DNA of 64,000 nt from JAWKOK01 sp963698255 (GTDB taxonomy: Bacteria; Chloroflexota; Anaerolineae; Caldilineales; Caldilineaceae), in assembly GCA_963698255.1 (NCBI GenBank), contig CAVOQD010000011.1:124001-188000 (forward strand), in the 5' to 3' direction. Shown piece after piece: positions 1-9,449 of this stretch. The notes beneath the pieces are model-generated. The model did no database searches and was not told the origin of the DNA. It was given only the letters and a program-made list of their open reading frames with translations. Position numbers and translations under genes: made by a program. The first letter of the stretch is position 1; each line of letters opens with the position of its first letter.

Positions 1-97
1 GTTGGTACGCGCATGGTCAGGTTGATCGGGCAGGTTTGCCTTCATCTCTATGATTGCGCAAAATGTTCCAGGGTTGCCGATCCAGTTGCGCCGGCGT

Positions 98-953
98 CTA
101 CGACCCGATCTCCTTCTCGCTATAGCCGCGGCCCGTAACCAGCGCAATGACCTCGTCGGCAGAGGTTTCGATGGGTTTCTCGGTTGTGTTCACAACCGGA
201 ATGCCCTCCCGGTGGAAGTAGTGGTTGGCCGCGCGCAGTTCCTCTACCAGCGGTTCTCTGGCTGCGTAGCTCCCAGCGGGGATGCCCGTGCGCTGCTGTC
301 GCCAGCGTCGATGGGCCAGCAGTTGCGAAGGTTCGATCATCAGTCCCGACCAATCGACTGCGCTCGACCTGCGAGATCTCGTCAGGCAGGGTCAGGCCAA
401 AGACAAAGGGCACGTTGGCAACCTTCCAGCCCAGGATCGACAGGTACATGCTGATTGGCGTCTTGCCCGCGCGCGAGACGCCGATCAGCACGATCTCCGC
501 TTCATGCAGATCCTGGACGCGTTTGCCGTCATCGTGGGCCACGGCATATTCGATGGCGTTGACGCGGTCGAAGTACGCGCTGTGCAACTGTCGGTAGAGA
601 CCCGGCTGCCCCAGCGGTTCCTGTCCCAGTTCAGCCTCCAGGTGATCGAGCAGCGGCGCCACCAGATCGACCGAGTAGATCCCCTTTCGCGCAGCCTGGT
701 CGACCAGATGTCTGCGGCATTTCTCGTTGACCATCGAATGGACGATGGTGCCCTCGGCGTCTGAAATCTCGTTCACCACCTGCTCGACCTGCTCAAGCGT
801 TTGGATGTGCGATTTGATGATCAGCGGCACATTCACATGGCGAAACTGGGCCAGCACCGTGCGCACCAGAAGCTCCCCGCTGGCGCCTGTGCCGCCCGTC
901 ACGACATAGATCGGCGGGCCTTTGGTCAGTTCCGTGATGCGCAGTTCGTCCAT
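98..953 (-). CDS. ppsR: PEP synthase regulatory kinase/phosphotransferase (DUF299), one frameshift
   Basis: Bifunctional serine/threonine kinase and phosphotransferase that switches PEP synthase off and on by ADP-dependent phosphorylation and Pi-dependent dephosphorylation (known for the family). The protein opens MDELRITE and then YVVTGGTGASGELLVRT, a variant of the usual YFVSDGTGIT start; the nucleotide-binding loop GVSRAGKTPIS lies near residue 150. The frame breaks near position 335, where RLVG should run into LMIEPSQLL; one extra G in a G run explains it, and the C-terminal part (REPLVEEL, then IPVVNTTEKPIETSADEV) continues in another frame to a TAG at 98. An ATG at 953 gives a family-length protein of about 285 residues. 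It lies about 130 bp downstream of ppsA on the same strand, the expected partner arrangement. The break looks like a sequencing indel. Confidence 0.88.
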
Positions 954-974
954 TGCTGTCACTCCGATTGAGGT

Positions 975-1080
975 TAGGGGTGACAGGGTTAAGGGTGACA
1001 AGGTGACAGGATGATCGACTAGAAACCCAGATGGTTATGCCAATCACCTTGTCACCTTGTCACCTTGTCATCCCCTTCAC
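975..1080. repeat. Inverted array of short GTGACAAG words between ppsA and ppsR
   Basis: The left half carries GGGTGACAAGGTGACAGG and the right half CACCTTGTCACCTTGTCACC, so the spacer can fold into a long imperfect hairpin built from repeated 8-base words (GTGACAAG and its complement). It sits between the ppsA stop at 1084 and the ppsR start at 953, so it is transcribed if the two genes form an operon. Its role is unknown. It resembles in design, but not in sequence, other spacer hairpins in this window. Confidence 0.7.
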
Positions 1081-1083
1081 CCT

Positions 1084-3503
1084 CTATGCCGGCGCCATCT
1101 CCATCCCCCGCTCCACCTCGATCACATCCGCAGTCGTGCGCAGGATCGCGTCCGGAATCAGGCTGATGGAGTCGATGCCCTGCTCGACCAGGAAGGCGGC
1201 GAATTCGGGATAGTCTGACGGCGCCTGGCCACAGATGCCGACCTTGCGGCCATGTTTGTGCGCCGTCTCGATGAGCATGGTGCAGGAGCGCGCGCACGGC
1301 GTCGATGCGCTCGTCGAAGAGCGGGCGATCTGGGACCGAATCGCGGTCCACGCCCAGGGTCAACTGGGTCAGATCGTTGGAGCCGATGGAGAAGCCATCG
1401 AACAAGTTCGGCGAACTCGTCGGCCATGAGGATGTTGGATGGAATCTCGGCCATGACATAGACCTCGAGGCCATCCTTGCCCCGCGCGCAGCCCCTCTTC
1501 GGCCATCACGTCGAGCACCTGCTTGCCCTCGTCGGGCGTGCGGCAGAAGGGCACCATCACCAGCAGATTGGTCAGCCCGAACTCCTCGCGCACCCGCTTG
1601 ATCGCCTGGATCTCCAGCACAAAGCCTTCCCGGTAGTCGGGATGGTAGTAGCGGCTGGCGCCTCGCCACCCGATCATGGGATTGGCCTCTTCCGGTTCGA
1701 AGAGATGACCGCCAACCAGGTGTGCGTACTCGTTGGTCTTGAAATCGGACAGGCGCAGGATGACCGGCTTGGGATAGAAGGCCGCGGCAATCGTGCCGAT
1801 GCCTTGGGCCAGCTTGTCGACAAAGAACTCGACCTTGTCGTCATAGCCGGCCGTGATTTCGTCGACCTGCGCACGCACGTCATCCGGCAGGGTCGCGTAG
1901 CGGGTCAGCGCCAGCGGATGGACCTGCACCCAGTTGGCGAAGATGAACTCCATGCGGGCCAGCCCCACGCCGTCGTTGGGAATCGCCGATTGCTTGAAGG
2001 CGATCTCCGGGCTGCCGATGTTCATCATGATCTGCGGTGCGCGGCCGGGCCATCTCGCTGACATCAACGAGTGCACCTCGAAGGCCAGTTCACCGGCGTA
2101 GACTGGCCGACCTCGCCCTCGGCACAGCTAGACCGTCGCCAGCTGGCCGGTCTTCAAGCACGCTTGGTGGCGTCAACGCAGCCGACAATGGCCGGGAATG
2201 CCCAACTCGCGCGAGACGATGGCGGCGTGGCTGGTGCGCCCGCCCCGGTTGGTGACGATGGCGGCGGCCTTCTTCATGATCGGTTCCCAGTCCGGATCGG
2301 TGATGTCGGTCACCAGAATCTCGCCGGGCTGGAAGTCGCGGATGTGGCTCACGTTGGGGATGACGCGCACCGTGCCGGTGGCGATTTTGTCGCCCACGGC
2401 CAGCCCGGTCACGCAGCGTCTCGCCCTTTCCTGCAGCCGTAGGTCTCGATCTCGGTCACTGCCGCTGGCTGTGGACCGTCTCCGGACGGGCCTGGACGAT
2501 GAAGAGTTCGCCCGTCTGATGCCATCCTTGGCCCATTCGATGTCCATGGGCGTATCGACACCTCGCTTCGCGGTGTAGTGATCCTCGATGATCATGGCCC
2601 ACTCGGCCAGCTTGAGCACGTCGTCGTCGCTGACCGAGAAACGCGCACGGTCCTCCGGTCGAGACGTCGATGTTCTTGACCAGCTTGTTGCCCGACTCGT
2701 CATAGACCATGCGCAGTTCTTTGCTGCCCAGCCGCTTCCAGATCAGCGGACGATAGCCCTGCGCGCAGGGTTGGCTTGAAGACGTAGAATTCGTCCGGCG
2801 CCACCCGGCCCTGGACGATGTTCTCGCCCAGTCCATAGACCGATGTGACGAAGACGACATCGCGGAAGCCGGTCTCGGTGTCGAGCGTGAAGATGACGCC
2901 GCTGGACGACCAAGTCGGCACGCACCATCTTCTGCACGCCGACCGAGAGACCGACATCAAAGTGGTCAAAGCCCATGTCCTCTCGATAGCTGGTTGCGCG
3001 TGGCGTGAAGAGGCTGGCGAAGCATTTCTTGACCGATTCCAGCAGCATCGCCTCGCCGTGGACGTTGAGATAGGTCTCCTGCTGACCGGCAAAGCTGGCC
3101 GTGGGCAGATCCTCTGCCGTGGCCGACGAACGCACGGCCACATCGGTGGACGCTCATCCGTACATCTGGCTCAGATCGCGAGTAGCTCTCGACGATCTCT
3201 TCGCGCATGTCAGGCGGGAAGTCGCCGCAGAGGATCAGCCGCCGGACCTGACCGGTGCGCTCAAGCAGGTCGTTGACATCGTGGGTGTCTAGCCCGTCTC
3301 AGGACATCTTGGATGCGGTCTTCCAACTCGTTGTAGCGAAGGAAAGCGTGATAGGCGTCGGCCGTGACGGCAAAGCCGTTGGGGATGCTGATGCCTTTGG
3401 GCGTCAACTCGCGAATCATTTCGCCCAGGCTGGCGTTCTTGCCGCCGACCAGGGGCACATCATCGATCGTCAATTCCTTGAACCACCGTATCCACTGCAT
3501 CAT
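1084..3503 (-). CDS. ppsA: Phosphoenolpyruvate synthase (pyruvate, water dikinase), heavily frameshifted
   Basis: Converts pyruvate, ATP and water to PEP, AMP and Pi, a gluconeogenic step. The start MMQWIRWFKELTIDDVPLVGG follows a strong AGGAGG site; the ATP-grasp N-domain shows GGKNASLGEM and AVRSSATAEDLPTASFAGQQ, with STG and ARPET signatures further on. The swivelling domain has the phosphohistidine motif GGRTSHAAIVSREL around 2190-2250. The PEP-binding barrel has the IGSNDLTQL signature and ends with VGICGQAPSD, which carries the catalytic Cys. The span of about 2.42 kb fits the normal ~800 residues, but the frame must be changed at least ten times. All domains are present in order with no loss, so indel errors are likelier than decay. 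Co-directional with ppsR downstream. Confidence 0.9.
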
Positions 3504-3655
3504 CAACCTCCTTCTCAAGCAAACAGTCGCAACCGATACGACCCATGAGCAACGTAGAGATATGAGAGCAAGCAAAGAGAGTGGAACGCAATTCCGATTC
3601 AATCGGATAGAAACAACCGATGTTTTTACTTTACCACAGATTCGACTGCCAAAGA

Positions 3656-3695
3656 CTACCCGGATGGCCAGTCAGGAAACTGGCCATCCGGGTAG
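3656..3695 (-). terminator. 16-bp perfect hairpin after the S8 peptidase gene
   Basis: Arms 3656-3671 and 3680-3695 are perfect complements around an 8-base loop. The hairpin lies 45 bp past the stop of the leftward peptidase gene and about 150 bp before ppsA. No clear T run follows on the minus strand, so this may be a factor-assisted terminator or an RNA-stabilising 3' structure. Confidence 0.6.
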
Positions 3696-3740
3696 TGACT
3701 GCTGAAAAAGATGGATGTTCAGAAGGGCATCACAGACAGA

Positions 3741-6700
3741 TCAGGGTGTCGTCATGCACTCAAAACCCTCAAGGATATCCTGGCACATCTGGTTGATAGA
3801 CGGTACGCCAAGCAGATCGGCTACAGTGAGAATTGATTCGGAGTGTTCACGCTCGTCATCAACCACCTCACGCTCGGTCTGTCTTGTGACTGTCGCCCCC
3901 GTGTAGGTAATCGACAAATAGGGTTCATAGGGCGAATCCTCCGTATAGAAGGCTCGAAATGCCGGGTCATCCGGTGTTTCCGGTCCACGGAGCCACAACC
4001 CGTGGTTGGGAAAGGCTCCATTGACCCAACCTTGGAGTATTCCTGTCACATCGATGCTATACCAGTTTCCCGTATCGAAAGGCACGGCTACCGAGCCATA
4101 GGCCTCACCGATGGTTGGCTGGTTGTTCCAGGTTGTCGAACAGGCCGACCACGGCGATCCGACCCGGAAACTGGTAATCGGTAGGGCATGGTCAAGTGAT
4201 GTATCAACTGAGCCATAATGGCGCACATTGAGCGTCGCACTCGCGATCTGCGTTCCCGGCGGAATCTCAGAAAGATCGAATTTGATGAGACTGCGCACAG
4301 TGTACGCGCCATAGTACAAGTCGTAGCCCGCCCACATATCGTTCGTACTGCAAACATTCAACGTGGGAAGCCCTTCCAATACGGTGGTGTCTTCTGTCGC
4401 CTCCAGCGTGTCCGGGGGAAGAAGCAGTGTCCGAACCATCGGAAGATAGATGGTAAAGACGACCGACTTGACAGCCGTGATCTCTACGGCGCTGTTGTTC
4501 CCGTTGACGGGATCGTAAGTAATTGACTCCACTTCGACCGTGTTGACGACGGAGGCAGGCGTATTGGTGTTTGTCCGAACAACGATTGTGACATCCTCAT
4601 TGCTCCCGCTTGCGAGCGTCCCCAAACTACAGGCGACCTCGCCTCCCGAAAGCGCACAGGAGGTTGATGAGAGCGCAGGAACAAAGGTTACGTTGGCAGG
4701 CACCACGTTGGTTACCTTGACAGCGTTCGCCGGATCGGGACCGAGGTTGTCCACAGTGACTGTGTACTCGATATTGTCGCCCTGCTTCACCGGATCCACG
4801 GCGTCGACTATGCTGACAGCCAGATCTGCTTCCGTCGACGGTTCCTGAACGATCTGCTGGACAGTGATCGACACAAGCGGCATGTCCGGATCGTTGCTGT
4901 CGATGCAAAGGGATCCGGTGTAGGTGTTCGGTGTTAACCCCGAAGAGTCGAAGGTCACCGTCACGCTGCTGTCAGAAGTTGCCGGCGTCGATCCGCTGAC
5001 CGGATTCACGCTCAACCACGAAATACTGGTGGGTGAAGCGCACCCGGCCTCACCGGTCTGCGACTCGTCAATAGTCCACGTAAGGGCTTCGTCCCCGCTG
5101 TTCGAGATGGAGAGCGTTCTATTGGTTTGAGAGTCACCGACCTGCGCTACAGAGAGCGTGGTCGGAGAAACCGAGATCTCCGGTCCATCCTTCGGCGTGT
5201 CGGACGGAGCGCCCAGGTAGAGACGTCCATGGCCAAAGCGCGTATCCATCCCGGAGGATCCCATATCAATTGCACGCTCTTCCAGCAAGGACTGTAGCTG
5301 GTCTGCCGAATAGCTCGGATATGCACTCAAGACCAGGGCTGCCGCGCCTGAGACATGGGGCGTTGCCGACGAGGTACCGTTGAATGTAGACCCTCCGTAA
5401 CTCTCCGTTGCCACATTGGCGAAGGCGGCGATGTCGGGTTTGACGATGCCGCCGGTTGCCGTGCCGCCTGGCCCATTGGTCGGGCCTTCCGAGCTGTAGC
5501 TCTCTTGTGGATAGGGAGAGGTCACATCAAGAGCTGCAACCGTCATCGCATCCGGCGCGTCGGACAGGTTTACCAGGCTGCGCTCGTGGGTGATTTCGTC
5601 AAAATGTGGGACAGTCGGAGCAAAGACTTCAAAATGGACATCTCTGGTTGCATTGACGCGAACAATCACGAATCCATAACAGGTGGCCGATCCAATTGAC
5701 GGACTGTAGGCCACTTCCGTCGGGGTCTGACCGGGCAAGCCAGTCTGAAGATCTTCCCCGACAGCAATGATATCCCAGCCGCCGCCGTTCCAGCGCAGAA
5801 GAAGTAGATCGTAGTCCTGGTTTACATCATCCCAGTCATCCCAGCTAAGGAAAACAGGCAAGTCATTACCGGCTCCGATTGCATAGCAATCGCCGTCGCC
5901 TGGTCCAAAGTAGTTCACCTCTTGGCCATAAAACTCGTGGATGTTGTCACTGTCGCTGTCAACATAGCCGCCCCCCCAATGGGACTCGCGCTCATTGCCG
6001 GCGGCTGTGGCCCACAGAATGTCAGCGCTGCGGGCGCCGGCAACCAGATCGGCAAAGAAGCCGGTGCCATCGCCGGGCGTTACGTTGTACCAGCCGATCG
6101 AGGTGGAGATGACGTCCACGCTATGGGTCTCTTTGAGCCAATTCACCGCTTGCTCCAGGTCCAGATCTGTACTTACCTTGGCCAGATAGAGCGCTGCGTC
6201 AGGGGCAATATCGTGGATGATCTCGGCGACAGCCGTGCCGTGCGGGGTTGTGCCGTTGACCTGGGCATCGCTTTCCCCATCCACGAAGTTGCTGACCCGA
6301 ACGGACGAAGGCAGATCCGTTCCAAGCAACCCGGTGTAGCCGATGAATCCGCCGTCGATGATGCCGACCTTGACACCCGATCCGGTATGGCCGGCACTAT
6401 GCCAGGCAGGCCCATTGATGACCGCCAGGCCTTGGGTGGTTGCGTCAACCGTGTCAGGTCCATCCAGAAGGACGGCTTCTGCAGGGCGACGGATATAGTA
6501 GACGTTTTCGTCTGCCGCCAACGTTTCGAGAGCGTCAACCGGTATCCATGCCTGTATCAGGGTGTCATTGTAGCCGACGCTGGTCACTTCCCCGCCGAGT
6601 TCTGTCACGGTCTTGACCACATCATTCAAGCCGGGCGCATGGATTGTAATCTGAGATGAAACGCGACCCTCGGAGAGGCGAAGAGATTGAGAATCGGCGA

Positions 6701-6977
6701 CAACCGCGGTTGCTGCGATTGAGTTCTGTACAGCTTGGGCCATAGCCGCCATTGACGAGTCAAGTTTGGGATTCTTTGCGTCTCGCATCGCGCCGGTGAG
6801 GATTGTGGGAGCGATCAGAGCCTCCGGCGGCAGGCTCATTGTGTCAAATTCGTCTTGCTCCAGCGGCGCTGATTCAGCCATGGCGATGGAGGCAGGGTTC
6901 GCCGCCCAAATCAGCAAAAGCAGAAATACCGCGACGATCAGTTTATACAGAGAATTTCCGACACGCCAAATGACCAT
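3741..6977 (-). CDS. Secreted subtilisin-like serine peptidase (S8) with DUF11 and DNRLRE-type domains
   Basis: A 1078-residue exported protease. The start at 6977 is set by an AAAGGAG site 7-9 bases upstream and is followed by a signal peptide with core LIVAVFLLLLIWAA and a likely AMA cleavage site. The peptidase domain (about 195-600) has catalytic Asp208 in GIIDGGF, His246 in TPHGTAVAE, oxyanion Asn327 in ATAAGNE and Ser536 in FNGTSSATPHVSG; an insert of about 150 residues (340-490) separates N327 from the Ser box. A BACON/abnormal-spindle-like segment (ISVSPTTLSVAQVGD) follows, then a DUF11 domain, a short IYLPMV linker and a DNRLRE-type beta domain (SLIKFDLSEIPPG, TTWNNQP). The reading frame is intact. 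It probably digests extracellular protein or matures surface proteins; the substrate is unknown. A duplicated leader precedes it. Confidence 0.93.
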   Translation of the reverse strand: MVIWRVGNSLYKLIVAVFLLLLIWAANPASIAMAESAPLEQDEFDTMSLPPEALIAPTILTGAMRDAKNPKLDSSMAAMAQAVQNSIAATAVVADSQSLRLSEGRVSSQITIHAPGLNDVVKTVTELGGEVTSVGYNDTLIQAWIPVDALETLAADENVYYIRRPAEAVLLDGPDTVDATTQGLAVINGPAWHSAGHTGSGVKVGIIDGGFIGYTGLLGTDLPSSVRVSNFVDGESDAQVNGTTPHGTAVAEIIHDIAPDAALYLAKVSTDLDLEQAVNWLKETHSVDVISTSIGWYNVTPGDGTGFFADLVAGARSADILWATAAGNERESHWGGGYVDSDSDNIHEFYGQEVNYFGPGDGDCYAIGAGNDLPVFLSWDDWDDVNQDYDLLLLRWNGGGWDIIAVGEDLQTGLPGQTPTEVAYSPSIGSATCYGFVIVRVNATRDVHFEVFAPTVPHFDEITHERSLVNLSDAPDAMTVAALDVTSPYPQESYSSEGPTNGPGGTATGGIVKPDIAAFANVATESYGGSTFNGTSSATPHVSGAAALVLSAYPSYSADQLQSLLEERAIDMGSSGMDTRFGHGRLYLGAPSDTPKDGPEISVSPTTLSVAQVGDSQTNRTLSISNSGDEALTWTIDESQTGEAGCASPTSISWLSVNPVSGSTPATSDSSVTVTFDSSGLTPNTYTGSLCIDSNDPDMPLVSITVQQIVQEPSTEADLAVSIVDAVDPVKQGDNIEYTVTVDNLGPDPANAVKVTNVVPANVTFVPALSSTSCALSGGEVACSLGTLASGSNEDVTIVVRTNTNTPASVVNTVEVESITYDPVNGNNSAVEITAVKSVVFTIYLPMVRTLLLPPDTLEATEDTTVLEGLPTLNVCSTNDMWAGYDLYYGAYTVRSLIKFDLSEIPPGTQIASATLNVRHYGSVDTSLDHALPITSFRVGSPWSACSTTWNNQPTIGEAYGSVAVPFDTGNWYSIDVTGILQGWVNGAFPNHGLWLRGPETPDDPAFRAFYTEDSPYEPYLSITYTGATVTRQTEREVVDDEREHSESILTVADLLGVPSINQMCQDILEGFECMTTP

Positions 6978-7010
6978 GGGGTTTGCTCCTTTGTGTGTAC
7001 GAGGTACTAC

Positions 7011-7246
7011 ATATTTGCGCCTTCGCTGGGTGCTCAGGACGGCGGCACAAATAAGACCTTCGGCAGCATCAATGAAGATTCGTGCGCCTATCGACATTTT
7101 TTGTCGATATCGTTTTGTGAGCGCCTACATATTTGCGCCTTCGCTGGGTGCTCAGGACGGCGGCGCAAATAAGACCTTCGGCAGCACCGACGAAGATTCG
7201 TGTGCCTATCGACATTTTTTGTCGATATCGTTTTGTAAGCGCCTAT
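7011..7246 (-). repeat. Two tandem copies of a 118-bp structured leader upstream of the S8 peptidase
   Basis: Copies 7011-7128 and 7129-7246 are nearly identical, with a handful of substitutions and no indel that I see. Each holds a short hairpin with 8-bp arms TATCGACA/TGTCGATA around five T (7089-7109 and 7207-7227). Each also holds a wider stem of ATTTGCGCC type arms near its left edge; this is perfect for about 10 bp in the second copy and has one changed pair in the first. The array ends 33 bp upstream of the peptidase ATG, so it lies in the 5' leader if the promoter near 7275 is used. It could be a tandem cis-regulatory RNA or paired operator sites. I do not recognise a known riboswitch consensus. 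Confidence 0.75.
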
Positions 7247-7274
7247 CCATGTTGTTTTTTTACGTGCGTCCTTT

Positions 7275-7280
7275 ATTGTA
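7275..7280 (-). promoter_or_regulatory. Candidate -10 element for the peptidase leader
   Basis: The minus strand reads TACAAT, one mismatch from the sigma-70 consensus, about 30 bp upstream of the tandem repeat. No convincing -35 hexamer is seen at 17 bp spacing, so this is tentative. Confidence 0.3.
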
Positions 7281-7342
7281 CACCCAATGTTCTTGAATGT
7301 GGAATAGGAAGAAATTCGGCATAGACCGAGACCGATCGGTGT

Positions 7343-8206
7343 TCAGAAGATGAGACTTTCGCTGTCGGTTGGCATCGCTGATTTCGACACGGAGTGCCAA
7401 AGCGGCGCAAGAGTTTGGCGCATATACAGGACAAAGACGTTGAGCATCCTTGGGTCAAATCGCCTATCTTCGGCTTGTGTACGGTAGGATGCCAGTGCCT
7501 GCCTGACCGGTTCATGCAGATCGCGCGGCAGGGTATGGTGCGCCCAAATGCCGCCCTCCTCTTTCGATAGAAGCCGGCCTTCACGTAGATAGGCGAGTGT
7601 ACGGCAACAATTGAGAATCGCATAGACAGGGTTGGTGTCGCCGCTATCGACATTGAGCGCAGCCAAAGATTCGTCAATATCGATGGCCAACGACGCCAGG
7701 TAGTCGCCGACCGGCGCCGGCGGAAAGGCATCCGCGATGGGCACGCCGGCCAGGCAAAGGCCGCGGGCGTGGAGCATGGTGATATGGGTGGCCAGATCCG
7801 GATCATGCGATTCACCGGCGTCCCACGATTGCCACGCTCCTGACCTCAGATCTTGTTCATAGCCGCCACGCCACATCTCGCTATAGTGCAGATCATAGGG
7901 CGTCGGGTAGCGCCAGGGAAACAACTGAGACCGGGCCAAGAAGCTGATTTCGATGGGATGCGGCTGCAACGAACAGGCGAGAAGCGCTTCGACCATCCGG
8001 CGCTTGATTGCGTTCGGCATACGCTCGCGGGTGGTCACGAGCAGGTCGAGATCGCTGCGCTGCGGGTTGAAGCAACCCATGGCCAGCGAACCGTGCAGAT
8101 AGATGCCGGTGAGCTGATCGCCGAGGATGTTGGTGATCGCAGTCGCCAGGCGATCTATTTGGTGACTTACTGCAACTGGGCAATTGGACCAGCCATAGAC
8201 AGGCAT
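7343..8206 (-). CDS. Aminoglycoside (streptomycin/spectinomycin) 3''-nucleotidyltransferase-like protein
   Basis: Member of the AadA-like nucleotidyltransferase group with a C-terminal DUF4111-type helical domain. The NTase signature GSLAMGCFNPQRSDLDLLV near residues 40-58 has the G-S and D-x-D metal ligands. The C-terminal half includes LHARGLCLAGVPI and ILNCCRTLAYLREG, typical of the family. The start MPVYGWSNCP at 8206 is preferred because family members begin close to the YGW motif; an upstream ATG at 8233 would add nine residues. It might adenylylate an aminoglycoside or an unknown alcohol; resistance cannot be claimed from sequence. It stands alone between the peptidase leader and the GNAT fusion gene. 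Confidence 0.83.
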   Translation of the reverse strand: MPVYGWSNCPVAVSHQIDRLATAITNILGDQLTGIYLHGSLAMGCFNPQRSDLDLLVTTRERMPNAIKRRMVEALLACSLQPHPIEISFLARSQLFPWRYPTPYDLHYSEMWRGGYEQDLRSGAWQSWDAGESHDPDLATHITMLHARGLCLAGVPIADAFPPAPVGDYLASLAIDIDESLAALNVDSGDTNPVYAILNCCRTLAYLREGRLLSKEEGGIWAHHTLPRDLHEPVRQALASYRTQAEDRRFDPRMLNVFVLYMRQTLAPLWHSVSKSAMPTDSESLIF

Positions 8207-8249
8207 CTCTATCCCCGATTTCCAAAGAACCATTCATTCCAGGCGTATG

Positions 8250-9293
8250 CTACTTGCCTGGTCTCGTCCATAGCTCGTATTCCCACCCTTCTTTCCAGTC
8301 AAAATCCGCTTCCATCAGGTCTTCCAGGGGGACGCCGTTCAGTCGGAAATCCAGCGCCCAGCGTGTGGCGACATGGCCGATGACGAGCACGCGTTGGCCC
8401 GCCCAGCGCAGGGGCAGATCGTCCAGGAAGCGCTCGACCCTGGCAACGGCCGTACGCCAGCTTTCTCCGCCGGGATAGGGGTTGTCGAGATAGTGGCTGC
8501 GGTCCTGATGCAGTTCGACCGCCAGCATGCCGTTGCCTTCACCGTAGTCACATTCGCGCAGACGCCAATCGCAGAAGATCGGGATGGACGAACCGTCAAA
8601 GGCAATGTGCGCGGTCTCGACGGCGCGTCCCAGATCGGAGGTGAAGACGGCATCGAGGCCGTCATTGCGTCTCCGCTGGCCAAGCTCAGCGGCCAGTGCT
8701 CGGCCTTGCGCCGAAAGTCGGCTGTGGTTCCAGCCCGAGGCCCGCCCCGCCCCGTTGTCCTCGCTCAATGAATGGGTTTCGAAGACGATTTGGGTAATGA
8801 CAGGCGCCTGAACCTCTTTGGCCAGGACCAGACCGTCTGTTGCGTCGGCTATTGTATCGCTCGCCGGTACGAAGCCTGATTTTTTGTAGAATTTCAGCGC
8901 TCTGTCGTTGCCCTGCGCGACGGTGGCGATGATGGTCCGGAAACCATTCCGGCCCGCCCACTCGAAGACGGCGTCCAGGATGGCGGTCGCAACTCCTTTG
9001 CCCTTGTACGCGGGATCGACCCAGACCTGCAGCAGTTCTCCGCTGTCGCCGCCATCCTCGTTTCGATACAACGCCATGATCCCGATGGGCGCGCCGCTTT
9101 CGAAGGCCAAGAAAGTCGCCCGATCCGAGCCCTGTGCCGTGCTGTCGGCTTGCTCTTGCCAGCTTTCGGGGCCGCGACGCAGCGCGGATTCGTAGGTCGA
9201 TCCGAAGGCCGCCGGCGATTCTTGTAGGGCAGCCAGCCTGATCTGCCGGAACAGATCGGCTTCGCCAAGGCGTATTCGTCGAATCGATATCAT
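8250..9293 (-). CDS. GNAT acetyltransferase fused to a histidine-phosphatase-like domain
   Basis: One uninterrupted 347-residue frame holds two enzymes. Residues 1-165 form a GNAT domain, with LLQVWVDPAYKGKGVATAIL as the acetyl-CoA loop region and ALKFYKKSGF at the end. Residues 170-347 match the phosphoglycerate-mutase/histidine-phosphatase fold: GWNHSRLSAQGRALAAELG, VFTSDLGRAVETAH, the acid box RLRECDYGE and VIGHVATRWALD with the second His. The first catalytic box reads FETHSL where the family normally has RHGE; the His is kept but the preceding Arg is replaced by Thr. It may therefore act on an unusual substrate or bind only. A decayed second copy of the phosphatase end lies at 14.7-14.9 kb on the other strand. 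Confidence 0.85.
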   Translation of the reverse strand: MISIRRIRLGEADLFRQIRLAALQESPAAFGSTYESALRRGPESWQEQADSTAQGSDRATFLAFESGAPIGIMALYRNEDGGDSGELLQVWVDPAYKGKGVATAILDAVFEWAGRNGFRTIIATVAQGNDRALKFYKKSGFVPASDTIADATDGLVLAKEVQAPVITQIVFETHSLSEDNGAGRASGWNHSRLSAQGRALAAELGQRRRNDGLDAVFTSDLGRAVETAHIAFDGSSIPIFCDWRLRECDYGEGNGMLAVELHQDRSHYLDNPYPGGESWRTAVARVERFLDDLPLRWAGQRVLVIGHVATRWALDFRLNGVPLEDLMEADFDWKEGWEYELWTRPGK

Positions 9294-9327
9294 GTTGGGC
9301 CTCTCAACCTTGGAGCCTATCTGCAAG

Positions 9328-9425
9328 GATGCGGATGGACCGCGGATTAGGCAGATTTGGCGGATAAACACCGATACCATCAGAAAGATCAGGCTCTTTC
9401 CGCCTAATCTACCGCATCCACGTTC
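9328..9425. repeat. Dispersed inverted element, copy A
   Basis: Imperfect inverted repeat with a left half containing GCGGATTAGGC and a right half containing CCGCCTAATCTACCGC. It occupies the spacer between the DHFR-like gene and the GNAT fusion. It is related in sequence and design to copies at 12.5, 59.3 and 62.9 kb. Confidence 0.7.
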
Positions 9426-9449
9426 CATCTATGTTTGCTCCAATAGCCG

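Noticed and set aside
978..1078. Short repeats between ppsA and ppsR as a CRISPR array
   Set aside because: Repeat units are 8 bases, directly abutting and inverted between halves, with no spacers of constant length.
7011..7246. Known tandem riboswitch (glycine, c-di-GMP GEMM, cobalamin)
   Set aside because: None of the conserved words of these classes that I know is present; only the tandem layout is similar.
7343..8206. Acquired antibiotic resistance cassette
   Set aside because: No integron attC, integrase or IS nearby and GC similar to neighbours; probably a chromosomal family member.
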